From: Brevibacillus laterosporus LMG 15441
GTDB taxonomy: Bacteria > Bacillota > Bacilli > Brevibacillales > Brevibacillaceae
Length of the DNA stretch: 64,000 nt
Assembly (NCBI RefSeq): GCF_000219535.2
Contig: NZ_CP007806.1
Location: 4,464,501-4,528,500, forward strand
Direction of reading: 5' to 3'
Positions 8,702 to 16,507 of the stretch are shown piece by piece. Within the stretch, counting starts at the first letter, position 1, and each line of letters opens with the position of its first letter. Under the pieces are notes generated by a model that searched no databases, was not told where the DNA came from, and worked only from the letters and a program-made list of their open reading frames with translations. A program made the position numbers and the translations under genes.

Positions 8702-9706
8702 TTGAGTTCATTAAAAAGAGATGAGCAGGTATACGATCTAACAATTATTGGTGGAGGTCCCGCTGGTTTGTTTACGGCTTTTTACGGCGGTATGCGTCAA
8801 GCGAGCGTGAAAATCATCGAAAGCATGCCACAATTAGGCGGACAATTAAGTGCGTTATACCCCGAAAAGTATATTTATGATGTAGCAGGATTTCCAAAAG
8901 TGCGGGCGCAAGAATTGGTAGATGGCCTAAAGCAACAAATCTCTCATTTTACCCCTACCATTTGCTTAGAGGAAAAGGTTGAAGATGTAGCAAAGCAAGC
9001 AGATGGAAGCTTACAAATTACTACAGACAAAGGGATGCATTACTCAAAAGCTGTTATTATTACGGCTGGAGTCGGTGCGTTTGAACCTCGTCGTCTGGAG
9101 CATCCCGACTCCATGAGCTTTGAAAAAACAAATCTGCATTATTTTGTTACTGATTTAAACACCTTTAAAGATAAACGTGTTGTTCTATTTGGTGGTGGAG
9201 ATTCCGCTGTTGACTGGGCAATGATGCTGGAGCCGATTGCGAAAGAAGTACATATCGTTCATCGTCGCGATAAATTCCGCGCACATGAGCATAGTGTAGA
9301 GAAAATGATGGCTTCTCGGGTGAATGTACTCACTCCTTATGAACTATCCTCCATTAAATCAGACCAAGGCAGAATCACGAGCCTTACGATTGAGCATAAC
9401 ATCAGCAAAGAGTTAACTGAAATCGAAGTAGATGATGTCATTGTGAACTTCGGCTTCATTTCATCCCTAGGACCTATTAAAAATTGGGGAATTCAGCTAG
9501 AGAAAAATTCCATTGTTGTTAACTCAAAAATGGAGACTAGTGTTCCAGGCATTTATGCGGCAGGCGATATTGCTACCTATCCAGGCAAAGTTAAGCTGAT
9601 TGCAGTTGGGTTTGGTGAGGCTCCTACGGCTGTTAACAATGCGATTGCCTATATCAATCCAAATGCCAAGCTACAACCAGGCCACTCCTCCAGCATGAAT
9701 TTATAA
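8702..9706 (+). CDS. yumC: Ferredoxin/flavodoxin-NADP reductase YumC (thioredoxin reductase-like)
   Basis: 334 residues. FAD fold at [16 protein letters not shown], then [20 protein letters not shown], and the NADPH fold [14 protein letters not shown]. The CxxC of true thioredoxin reductases is absent, which is the mark of the TrxR-like ferredoxin-NADP reductases such as B. subtilis YumC. The frame opens at a GTG at 8678, but GGAGG at 8686-8690 points to the TTG at 8702, and this gives the usual family N-terminus. It supplies reduced ferredoxin or flavodoxin from NADPH. Confidence 0.92.
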   Translation: MSSLKRDEQVYDLTIIGGGPAGLFTAFYGGMRQASVKIIESMPQLGGQLSALYPEKYIYDVAGFPKVRAQELVDGLKQQISHFTPTICLEEKVEDVAKQADGSLQITTDKGMHYSKAVIITAGVGAFEPRRLEHPDSMSFEKTNLHYFVTDLNTFKDKRVVLFGGGDSAVDWAMMLEPIAKEVHIVHRRDKFRAHEHSVEKMMASRVNVLTPYELSSIKSDQGRITSLTIEHNISKELTEIEVDDVIVNFGFISSLGPIKNWGIQLEKNSIVVNSKMETSVPGIYAAGDIATYPGKVKLIAVGFGEAPTAVNNAIAYINPNAKLQPGHSSSMNL

Positions 9707-9768
9707 AACAGCTTCAAAAACCGCTTACCGATATAGACAGAACATTGTCAATTCACAAACTTCTTTTC

Positions 9769-9804
9769 AACCCCCTTCCCTTTTCATTAAGAAGGGGGTT
9801 TTTT
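9769..9804 (+). terminator. Terminator after yumC
   Basis: AACCCCCTTC (9769-9778) pairs with GAAGGGGGTT (9791-9800), followed by TTTT. Confidence 0.9.
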
Positions 9805-9851
9805 GCATAACGTTTCTTCAGCTCGCACACTCTATTTCTAGGAGGTGCGAT

Positions 9852-10124
9852 ATGAATAGCTCCATATGCCCCATTTGCAATGGATTTCGGGAATTATTAG
9901 AACGCTGTCCCAATTGCCGTAGCTATTTTCAAGACAAAGGAAAACTCTCCGATTATCAAGGCGATTACAGTCCGTATGTCTCCATTGACGGTAGTAAGAG
10001 ATCAAACGGCTATGCTGATTTAATTCCTCAGCTCTGTTTACATATATGTAGCTGTACAGAGTGTGGATGCTCGAAAATAGTACCCGTGCAGGAGCAAAGC
10101 TTAGCTTCCATTCACTTAGAGTAG
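9852..10124 (+). CDS. Small cysteine-rich zinc-ribbon protein
   Basis: 90 residues with paired knuckles CPIC and CPNC (residues 6-9 and 19-22) and a C-terminal cluster CSCTECGC. The first pair forms a plausible zinc ribbon. No named family recognised. GGAGGTG precedes the ATG at the right distance, and a terminator overlaps the stop codon, so it is a single-gene transcript between yumC and the pspA module. Confidence 0.75.
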   Translation: MNSSICPICNGFRELLERCPNCRSYFQDKGKLSDYQGDYSPYVSIDGSKRSNGYADLIPQLCLHICSCTECGCSKIVPVQEQSLASIHLE

Positions 10125-10155
10125 GCACACTCATATTGAGTTTGTGCCTTTTTTT
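10123..10155 (+). terminator. Terminator overlapping the zinc-ribbon stop codon
   Basis: AGGCACACTCA pairs with TGAG plus TGTGCCT (10137-10149) and is followed by seven T residues. Confidence 0.85.
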
Positions 10156-10280
10156 ATGTTCTGCACTTCTTTTTTACCTTCCATTTCGAGTAAAATAAGA
10201 AAGGAACAGCGTGTAAGGGGCTTTTTGTAAACGTCTCATCAGGCTTTGAGCAAATGAGAAATAATTTCTTGTTTCCTAAA

Positions 10281-10306
10281 TGAAACTTCTCTCGACTACA
10301 GACGTA
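10281..10306 (+). promoter_or_regulatory. Sigma-W promoter of the pspA operon
   Basis: TGAAAC at 10281-10286 and CGTA at 10303-10306 are separated by exactly 16 bases, a perfect match to the sigma-W consensus. The pspA GTG lies about 80 bases downstream. In B. subtilis pspA is a known sigma-W target. The promoter lies inside the longer open frame upstream of pspA, which argues that this extension is not translated. Confidence 0.85.
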
Positions 10307-10384
10307 ATACAGAGTATAAGCGCTAAAATGCTAGGGCCTATGGGCCTAACTAATATGTTTGCTACTAACAAGGAGGAATGCTTT

Positions 10385-11050
10385 GTGTCATTCTTTAAAC
10401 GTCTACGTGATTTAACCATGTCTAACTTGTATGCTCTAATTGAAAAAGCAGAAGATCCAATTAAAATGACTGACCAATATCTACGTGATATGCAGCAGGA
10501 TTTAGAGGATGCTGAGAAAGCTGTAGCTGCTCAAATCGCTCTTGAAAAAAAATTCAAGCTGCTGTATGAGGAACAAGAAGCATTGGTTCAAAAGCGTGAG
10601 GAGCAAGCACACATTGCCGCTCAAGCTCAAAACATTGATCTTGCTCGTCGTGCATTAGAAGAGAAAAAATCAGCTACTGCAAAAATGGAAGAATACAAAG
10701 CGAGCTATGCAAAAAATAAAGAAGCCGCCGACAACCTGCGCTTGAAGCTAGAAGAAATGCGTAAGCAAGTGGTGGAATTGAAAAATAAACGTGAAACACT
10801 AGTGGCTCGCGTGAATGCAGCAAATGCGCAAAAAAATATCAACAAAAGCATGGCTGGATTTAACAGTGATACAGCGATGGCTGGCCTTAAGCGTATGGAA
10901 GATCGTGCCCTTCAACTAGAAGCTGAAGCAGAGGCAAGCGGTGAAATTTACAAAAAACAAACCTCGCTAGATGATGAAATTGCCCAATTGCATAAAGATA
11001 AAGTAGTAGAGGATGAACTAGCTGCGCTACTAAAAAAATATCAGGGGTAA
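10385..11050 (+). CDS. pspA: Phage shock protein A (PspA/IM30 family)
   Basis: 221 residues, almost entirely coiled coil, opening SFFKRLRDLTMSNLYALIEK and continuing DPIKMTDQYLRDMQQDLEDA, the typical PspA/Vipp1 start with the amphipathic helix that binds stressed membranes. The frame is open 35 codons further upstream, but AGGAGG at 10371-10376 selects the GTG at 10385 and a sigma-W promoter lies in the extension. Downstream in the same direction are DUF350, DUF4178 and DUF4247 genes. Its role is to coat and stabilise damaged cytoplasmic membrane. Confidence 0.93.
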   Translation: MSFFKRLRDLTMSNLYALIEKAEDPIKMTDQYLRDMQQDLEDAEKAVAAQIALEKKFKLLYEEQEALVQKREEQAHIAAQAQNIDLARRALEEKKSATAKMEEYKASYAKNKEAADNLRLKLEEMRKQVVELKNKRETLVARVNAANAQKNINKSMAGFNSDTAMAGLKRMEDRALQLEAEAEASGEIYKKQTSLDDEIAQLHKDKVVEDELAALLKKYQG

Positions 11051-11152
11051 ACCGCTTTATGCGGCCCCCCTTTCTTCTTTCTGTTACTTATTCCACGTTT
11101 TTTCACTGGATATTACACGCATCATGCGTCAAAATGATAAAGGAGGTTTCGT

Positions 11153-11563
11153 ATGCTTGGAGATTTGAATATTTTACGAATGATCGTCTGGACTGCCTCA
11201 GGCGCTCTCTTGCTATGCCTCTTGATGTGGATCGACACTCTATTCACCAAGTATAAGGACATGGAAGAGATTAAGCGAGGAAATGTAGCCGTCTCCACTC
11301 GCTTTATTATGAAACTGCTTGCTCAGGGCTATATATTATCGCAATCATTATCTTTATCTAACGATTTAATTCAGGGACTACTCGTTTCAGTCGTATCTTT
11401 CGTGTTATTATTTGTTCTCGAAAAAATCATTCAATTTAGCGTATACCAGATAGCAGGTCTTGACTTGAATAAAGGAACACAGGAAGGAAAAGTAGCCCAT
11501 GCGCTCTTTTCTGGCTCTCTTCATGTTACCGGCGCCTTTATTATTACCGCTTGCCTGCTGTAG
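11153..11563 (+). CDS. DUF350 membrane protein (YjfL-like)
   Basis: 136 residues with four hydrophobic segments arranged as two repeats, the DUF350 layout; charged loops DTLFTKYKDMEEIKRGN and LDLNKGTQEG separate them. E. coli YjfL, of the same family, lies with a PspA paralogue in the yjf operon. The ATG follows AAAGGAGG. It begins 102 bases after pspA with no clear terminator, and 12 bases before the DUF4178 gene, so it belongs to the sigma-W unit. Function unknown. Confidence 0.85.
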   Translation: MLGDLNILRMIVWTASGALLLCLLMWIDTLFTKYKDMEEIKRGNVAVSTRFIMKLLAQGYILSQSLSLSNDLIQGLLVSVVSFVLLFVLEKIIQFSVYQIAGLDLNKGTQEGKVAHALFSGSLHVTGAFIITACLL

Positions 11564-11575
11564 GAGGAAATGCAT

Positions 11576-12082
11576 ATGAGTTTTTTTCAACGTGTTAAAA
11601 ATATCCTAAAAAAGCCTGAGCCTCCCCTTGTTGAAAAAAGTATCCTGACTGTAGGATCAGGCGATATTGTGGAAGTCTCGTTCGTTACCTACCAAGTTGT
11701 AGGGCGCACTCGTAATCCGAAACGAAACGCCATTATGCTAACCTTACAGGATGGTAACACCCTGCGTTATTTAAAAATTGAAGAACGCGAGAAAACCAGC
11801 TATGAATTGTATACCCCAATTGACGGTCGACTTGACTCTCCTGATGAGGTTCCTACTATTATCGAGTTAGATGACATTGAGTATCATTTGGAAGAGCAAT
11901 TCGATGGAAGAATGACGGCACAAGGAAAAACACCATTTTCTTCGGATGGTGAACAATATGTCTGGGAATTCCAATCCGATAACCGCAAGCTATTGCGCAT
12001 TGAATGGCAAGACGGACGCTTTATGTTGTATGAAGGAGAATTTATCATCCCCGCTGATGTAAAAGTACTCCGGGGAGTGTAG
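11576..12082 (+). CDS. DUF4178 domain protein
   Basis: 168 residues. A short basic N-terminus (SFFQRVKNILKK) precedes a beta-rich DUF4178 domain with VGSGDIVEVSFVTYQVVGRT and FQSDNRKLLRIEWQDGRF. No signal peptide or membrane segment, so probably a cytoplasmic or membrane-associated partner. I choose the ATG at 11576 over that at 11570 because TAGGAGG is then 8 bases upstream. It is placed between DUF350 and DUF4247, a grouping that recurs with PspA in other bacteria; biochemical role unknown. Confidence 0.82.
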   Translation: MSFFQRVKNILKKPEPPLVEKSILTVGSGDIVEVSFVTYQVVGRTRNPKRNAIMLTLQDGNTLRYLKIEEREKTSYELYTPIDGRLDSPDEVPTIIELDDIEYHLEEQFDGRMTAQGKTPFSSDGEQYVWEFQSDNRKLLRIEWQDGRFMLYEGEFIIPADVKVLRGV

Positions 12083-12094
12083 GAGGGAGGCCTC

Positions 12095-12889
12095 ATGTGG
12101 CAAGCATTGTCAAAATTCTTAAAGACAACCCTCGTCCTCTCTCTGGTCGCCGGACTCTTAACTGGTTGCGCCGATCAGTCGGTTGGATCATCTTATCCAC
12201 TAGAGAAGATTACGAAAAACGGGGCCGAATCATCGCGCATTTATCGCGCGACAGACAAAACGGTTCCTGAGGTTGCCAAGGAGCTGGCTGAAAAGCGACA
12301 GCCCAAGGAAATTTCCAAGGAAGATTTAGACCACATGTTTCTTATCTATTCCGATGAATGGTATCATCTGCAAAAGGATGAAGCTAATCCGAGCGATACC
12401 ATCATTGAAGTAGATAGTAAGGAATTCGTTCAAAAAAATTATAATATGTCTTTCCTAGAAGGTTACTTCTTTGCCTCTGTTTTAGGTGATCTGTTTGATT
12501 CGATGAAATCCAAGGGTCAAGGTAACTATCGTGGCTATTCTAGTCGAGATATCTATAAATCAGGGTCCGATTACCAAACCCCCACAAAAGAGGACAAAAA
12601 GACATTTGCACCTATTACTACAGAAGGCAAGGGCTCAATTCTGCGCCGTTCCTCTGATAATAGTGGAAAATCGTCTTCCTCTGACGGTAGTATTTTTAAG
12701 AAATCTGATGCTGACACAACGAAATCTAAGGGTAAAATCATCCGAGATTCTCAAAGCGACAGCGGAGGCAGTTCATGGTTTGGCAGCTCTTCGTCCTCCA
12801 AAAAGGACTCCTCCATGTTTGACCGCCCACGCACCAATTCTCCACCAAAGGTTAAAAAGGGATTTGGCAGCATTAAGCGGCGTCGATGA
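12095..12889 (+). CDS. DUF4247 lipoprotein
   Basis: 264 residues. A signal peptide ends in the lipobox LLTGC, with Cys25 the lipidation site. The DUF4247 region follows (about residues 45-145, with NMSFLEGYFFASVLGDLFD), then a Ser/Lys-rich low-complexity tail rich in SSSS and KKD and ending KRRR. GGAGGGAGG precedes the ATG. It closes the pspA-DUF350-DUF4178-DUF4247 unit and would place that system's outermost part on the outer face of the membrane. The tail resembles a cell-wall-interacting linker; function unknown. Confidence 0.83.
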   Translation: MWQALSKFLKTTLVLSLVAGLLTGCADQSVGSSYPLEKITKNGAESSRIYRATDKTVPEVAKELAEKRQPKEISKEDLDHMFLIYSDEWYHLQKDEANPSDTIIEVDSKEFVQKNYNMSFLEGYFFASVLGDLFDSMKSKGQGNYRGYSSRDIYKSGSDYQTPTKEDKKTFAPITTEGKGSILRRSSDNSGKSSSSDGSIFKKSDADTTKSKGKIIRDSQSDSGGSSWFGSSSSSKKDSSMFDRPRTNSPPKVKKGFGSIKRRR

Positions 12890-12922
12890 TTTGTCATCGC
12901 GGACAATAGATAGCTATAGCTT

Positions 12923-12961
12923 AAAAGGACCCAAAGAGACATCCTCTCCCGGGTCCTTTTG
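12923..12961. terminator. Bidirectional terminator after the pspA module
   Basis: AAAAGGACCC (12923-12932) pairs with GGGTCCTTTT (12951-12960) between convergent genes. Confidence 0.85.
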
Positions 12962-13705
12962 TTATTCATCTGGTAATCCTCTGTAACGTGCCGTGCGCAA
13001 TTCTTTTTTGTAAGCCGCTAGTTCATCTGCTGGAAGCCCCTCATCAATCGCTACTTGAATAGCGAATTCTACATCATACGGAACACGTACAATTGACATT
13101 GAGAAACTACTTGGTTGTCGCTTATGTAGTTCGCCCTCCAATACCATATAAGAAGGCTGTGTCATATCCAATGGATTTCCAACACTTCCCGTATTACATA
13201 ACGATTTTGCTTTTAATCCTTGAATAAATGCATGATGCACATCTCCATAGATGACTACATCAGGTGTATGTTCTCCTTTTCCCGTTGCTTCCGTGTTATC
13301 GAACATAGCCAGACGCTCCTCCAACGGGGCAGTGAAGCGAACACGATGGAAGACACTATCTGCAGAAGCGTGAAACAATCGAATCAATCTGCCACTCATC
13401 CAAAAATCATATGAAAAAGGCAGGGTATTCAGATAACGAATCCGCTCTTCTCCTAAGCGTTGTTGTTGCCAGACAAACGCCTCATCCTCTGTAGGATTTC
13501 CGATGAAGTCATCCCAGTTACCACGCACTGTAACGGAACACTTTTCTCTTATCATGTCGACCGCTTTTTCTGGTTCAGGTCCTTTTCCAGCCAAATCTCC
13601 TAAGCAATAAATCTCTTTAATTCCGCGCTTCTCTATGTCGTTTAGCACAGCTTCCAATGCTGGTATGTTTCCATGAATATCAGAGATTACGGCTATCCTT
13701 TCCAC
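12962..13705 (-). CDS. Calcineurin-type metallophosphoesterase
   Basis: 247 residues with the metallophosphoesterase motifs in order: SDIHGNIPAL at the N-terminus, YCLGDLAGKGP, TVRGNWDD (GNHD equivalent, with W for H), and IYGDVHHAF late. It resembles the YfcE/ApaH-related single-domain phosphodiesterases with unknown substrate. The ATG frame starts at 13726 but GGGAGGAG points to the GTG at 13705, giving MERIAVISDIHGN as expected. It converges on the pspA unit and does not appear part of it. Confidence 0.85.
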   Translation of the reverse strand: MERIAVISDIHGNIPALEAVLNDIEKRGIKEIYCLGDLAGKGPEPEKAVDMIREKCSVTVRGNWDDFIGNPTEDEAFVWQQQRLGEERIRYLNTLPFSYDFWMSGRLIRLFHASADSVFHRVRFTAPLEERLAMFDNTEATGKGEHTPDVVIYGDVHHAFIQGLKAKSLCNTGSVGNPLDMTQPSYMVLEGELHKRQPSSFSMSIVRVPYDVEFAIQVAIDEGLPADELAAYKKELRTARYRGLPDE

Positions 13706-13763
13706 GTATTCTCCTCCCTCTCTCACTCAAGTAACAGCTTCTTGATTCCATTCTCTCGTGTAG

Positions 13764-13832
13764 TAAAAAAATAAAGAGAAGCCTCTTGCTCATGTATGAA
13801 TTCCCCTACACAAGGCAAGAAGGCCTTCTCTC
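13764..13832 (-). terminator. Terminator after yutM
   Basis: Long imperfect hairpin (arms about 13775-13788 and 13814-13831, GAGAAGCC with GGCCTTCTC) followed by a T-run on the minus strand. Confidence 0.8.
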
Positions 13833-13865
13833 TGATTGCGGAGCTCGCTTGTTAGTACAAAGCAC

Positions 13866-14222
13866 TTACTCGCATTTTTCAGCTTTTCCCTCGTAATCAC
13901 GCGTACGGAATGAAGCACCACATCCACAAGAAGCAACGGCATTCGGATTCTCCATCGTAAATCCGCCGCCCATCATGGATTCCTTATAATCAATTACGAG
14001 TCCTTCAATATATTTATAGCTCTCGGCATCAACCGCTACTTTAAAACCCTCATACGTAAAAATCTGATCGCTCTCGCTCGTTGATTCATCCGTTCCCATG
14101 CCATACGAGAAGCCGCTGCATCCACCTTCTCTTACGCCAACGCGCAAAAGGATATTGGGATTATTCTCCGCTTCCAGCAATTCACGAATTTTAGCACTTG
14201 CTTGAGGTGTGAAGTTGATCAT
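13866..14222 (-). CDS. yutM: A-type iron-sulfur carrier YutM (HesB/IscA family)
   Basis: 118 residues with the three conserved cysteines of A-type carriers: GGCSGFSYGM and, near the C-terminus, SCGCGASF. These bind an Fe-S cluster for delivery to apoproteins. The frame extends eight codons upstream, but GAGGAGGGG selects the ATG at 14222 and yields the standard MINFTPQASAKIRELL start. It is transcribed alone, with a terminator 34 bases after the stop. Other Fe-S biogenesis genes in the window are yutI and a SufR-like regulator. Confidence 0.93.
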   Translation of the reverse strand: MINFTPQASAKIRELLEAENNPNILLRVGVREGGCSGFSYGMGTDESTSESDQIFTYEGFKVAVDAESYKYIEGLVIDYKESMMGGGFTMENPNAVASCGCGASFRTRDYEGKAEKCE

Positions 14223-14415
14223 TCTATTCCCCTCCTCGATCAACAATTATAAAATCCTGTTTTTTTATTATAAAACAGCTTCCCTTAAGTATACAAAGAA
14301 TTATATAGTGCAACAAGGTAACGATGCACTTCTCTAAGTAAGAATTTTCGAAAACAAAGTGAAATAAAAAGACAACGCCTGTAAGACGCCGTCCATAAAG
14401 TATATAGAGCAAACC

Positions 14416-14631
14416 TCAAGCGAAATGGGTTCGATTCTCAAATATATGAAGGTGGAAAGGCTTATCATTGCAGAAGGTTACTTCTTTTTCCATTTGTAAA
14501 AGCTGATTGTGTAACAAATCAATTTCCCGGCTACAACGTAATACCTCTGGGTGATGTAACCCATATTGGGTCCCAATTTCTACCATCTGTTGGCGAAGGA
14601 GTTCCATTTTCTCGAGTAATTGTTCCCGCAT
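14416..14631 (-). CDS. Spo0E-like sporulation regulatory phosphatase
   Basis: 71 residues, two helices, with the Spo0E-family core RCSREIDLLHNQLL near residues 32-45; the SREID segment matches the SQxLD signature in which the Asp is needed to dephosphorylate Spo0A~P. Length fits the small Spo0E/YnzD/YisI proteins. The ATG is preceded by GGGGGAGA. It is divergent from mqnE. Activity toward Spo0A is inferred from the family. Confidence 0.78.
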   Translation of the reverse strand: MREQLLEKMELLRQQMVEIGTQYGLHHPEVLRCSREIDLLHNQLLQMEKEVTFCNDKPFHLHIFENRTHFA

Positions 14632-14744
14632 TTTCTCTCCCCCCTCATGTAGCTATATCTCACATTTTACTTTAGAATAAAACCCTCTGCAAACAAAAGT
14701 CACTATTTGTTCTGTATATTTTGTACAATTTTGTGTGTTGTTGT

Positions 14745-14759
14745 CAAGTTTTTAACTTG
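14745..14759. repeat. Inverted repeat CAAGTT-TTT-AACTTG upstream of mqnE
   Basis: A perfect 6-3-6 palindrome 21 bases before the mqnE -35 element. Its size and place suit a transcription factor operator; the factor is unknown. Confidence 0.5.
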
Positions 14760-14780
14760 TCACAGTAAAAACTTAGAAGG

Positions 14781-14809
14781 TTGTTGCATTTATCAAAGAA
14801 GCTTATAAT
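14781..14809 (+). promoter_or_regulatory. Sigma-A promoter of mqnE
   Basis: TTGTTG (14781-14786), a 17-base spacer and a perfect TATAAT (14804-14809); the mqnE ATG is 67 bases downstream. Confidence 0.7.
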
Positions 14810-14876
14810 AGAGATACTTTAATTGATGGAACGATCATTGGATTGTGTATTATATAACTATTCAGGAGTTGAAAAT

Positions 14877-15980
14877 ATGTCCTTGCTTACAATAGCTTCG
14901 CAAGATAAAACGCTGGCATCGATTGCTGAAAAAGTCTTACATCGCGAGCGTCTTACCATAGAAGATGGGCTAGCCCTTTATGAATCAGACGATGTGTTTA
15001 GTATTGCTCAACTAGCTAATTTAGTGAACGAGCGTATAAATGGAAATAGAGTTTACTTTGTTCAAAATATGTATATTAATCCGACCAATGTATGTGAAGC
15101 TAAATGCCGCTTTTGTGGTTTCCGCCGCGATCAGGATCAAGAGGGCGCTTACACGATGAGTTCAGAAGAATTGCTTCACTATGTAGGAACGCGTTTTAAC
15201 GATGGCATTCGTGAGTTCCACATCGTTGGCGGTCATAACAATCATGTTCCTTTTGACTACTATGTCGACACCCTTCGCACCTTAAAGAAGGCTTATCCAG
15301 ATGTAGCACTCAAAGCTTACACCGGAGCAGAAATCGAATTTTTTAGCCGTATAGCTGGCATCAGCATGGAAGAAGTGCTAAAAGAATTGATGAATGCAGG
15401 TCTTGAGAGTTTGACAGGTGGCGGTGCCGAAATTTTAACGGAACGATACCGTCTTAAAATGAGTCCCGAAAAAGCAAGCACAGACGATTGGTTGCTTGCA
15501 CACCGTACAGCTCACGGACTGGGTATGCTGACCCCATGTACAATGCTATACGGCTCCATCGAAACGAAAGAAGAGCGTTTAATTCATATGTCGCGTATCC
15601 GTGAATTACAGGACGAGACAAATGGATTCCAGGTCTTCATTCCTTTAGCTGTCCAACCAATGAAAGCTACAGCAGGTATTAGACGCCGTACTTCTGCGAT
15701 GGACGACATCAAGACAATTGCGATTAGCCGCCTCATGGTCGATAATGTAGATCATATTAAAGCCTACTTTATTAATATCGGTACACAATTAACCCAGCTA
15801 GCTTTACGTGCTGGTGCATCAGACGCCCACGGTACCCTAGTAGAAGAACGTATCAGTCATGCTGCTGGTGCTTTATCTGACCAAGGGATCACCAAGGAAG
15901 ACCTGATCTGGTTAATTAAAGGTGCAGGTAAAATTGCTGTAGAACGCGACACGCACTATAACGTGATTAAAGAGTACTAA
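14877..15980 (+). CDS. mqnE: Aminofutalosine synthase MqnE (radical SAM)
   Basis: 367 residues. The radical SAM cluster motif CEAKCRFC places Cys at residues 73, 77 and 80, followed by GFRRDQDQEGAYTMSSEE, and the later HIVGGHNNHVPFDYYVD and GAEIEFF segments are typical of MqnE. It joins chorismate-derived enolpyruvyl benzoate and adenosine in the futalosine route to menaquinone. The frame is open 18 codons upstream, but AGGAG selects the ATG at 14877. No other mqn gene is in the window, so the pathway genes are dispersed or elsewhere. Confidence 0.92.
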   Translation: MSLLTIASQDKTLASIAEKVLHRERLTIEDGLALYESDDVFSIAQLANLVNERINGNRVYFVQNMYINPTNVCEAKCRFCGFRRDQDQEGAYTMSSEELLHYVGTRFNDGIREFHIVGGHNNHVPFDYYVDTLRTLKKAYPDVALKAYTGAEIEFFSRIAGISMEEVLKELMNAGLESLTGGGAEILTERYRLKMSPEKASTDDWLLAHRTAHGLGMLTPCTMLYGSIETKEERLIHMSRIRELQDETNGFQVFIPLAVQPMKATAGIRRRTSAMDDIKTIAISRLMVDNVDHIKAYFINIGTQLTQLALRAGASDAHGTLVEERISHAAGALSDQGITKEDLIWLIKGAGKIAVERDTHYNVIKEY

Positions 15981-15985
15981 TAACA

Positions 15986-16046
15986 AAGAACGCTTGATTG
16001 AAGATGACCACTGAAGTGGACTTTTCAACAAGCGTTCTTCTTTTTA
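15986..16046 (+). terminator. Terminator after mqnE
   Basis: AAGAACGCTTG (15986-15996) pairs with CAAGCGTTCTT (16029-16039), followed by CTTTTT. Confidence 0.85.
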
Positions 16047-16065
16047 ATGAACATCCCTCGGCCGA

Positions 16066-16314
16066 TTATTGCCATTCCTGAACAAATTCCTGTATTTTTT
16101 CTTTAATTAATGTCAAAAGCGAATCCGTCGTTTCCGCTGTGATGAAATCTCCATTAACTAGCGCAAATGGTTGCATGTAGCATTCGCCACAGTGTCCTAA
16201 ACAGCCATATTCCACTACATCCACATCCAAGTCAGGATCATTTTCTAGTGCATCCATGACTGTTTTGGTATAAGAAATGACATTGCTTGAACAAAATTCC
16301 ACTAAAGCTTTCAT
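16066..16314 (-). CDS. yuzB: DUF1450 protein YuzB
   Basis: 82 residues. The family pattern is clear: EFCSSN at the start, then VEYGCLGHCGECYMQPFALVNG, with cysteines at residues 8, 39, 42 and 45. The layout resembles a thioredoxin-like [2Fe-2S] ferredoxin fold, though metal binding is not established. It is divergent from yutJ, the same pairing seen in B. subtilis, which suggests a linked redox role. The ATG follows AGGAGGGGCCC. Confidence 0.88.
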   Translation of the reverse strand: MKALVEFCSSNVISYTKTVMDALENDPDLDVDVVEYGCLGHCGECYMQPFALVNGDFITAETTDSLLTLIKEKIQEFVQEWQ

Positions 16315-16507
16315 GGGCCCCTCCTATTCAAAAATTATTGCAGTTATGTGAATATTGGAACTCGACCTAAACAGACGGTAGAGTTATAATGATTGGGGAC
16401 GACTTCAAATTATATCATTTTCCTTATGCGTTTAAAAGTTTCTGTTGCACTTCCATTGTTTAAAATGGAACCGTTTTAAATATGGCATAGAAAGGATAAG
16501 ACTTCCT

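Noticed and set aside
10280-10384. 35-codon N-terminal extension of PspA
   Set aside because: It holds the sigma-W promoter, has no ribosome binding site, and the family starts at SFFKRL.
12531-12986. 151-codon frame over the DUF4247 tail
   Set aside because: Shifted reading of the low-complexity Ser/Lys tail, no ribosome binding site.
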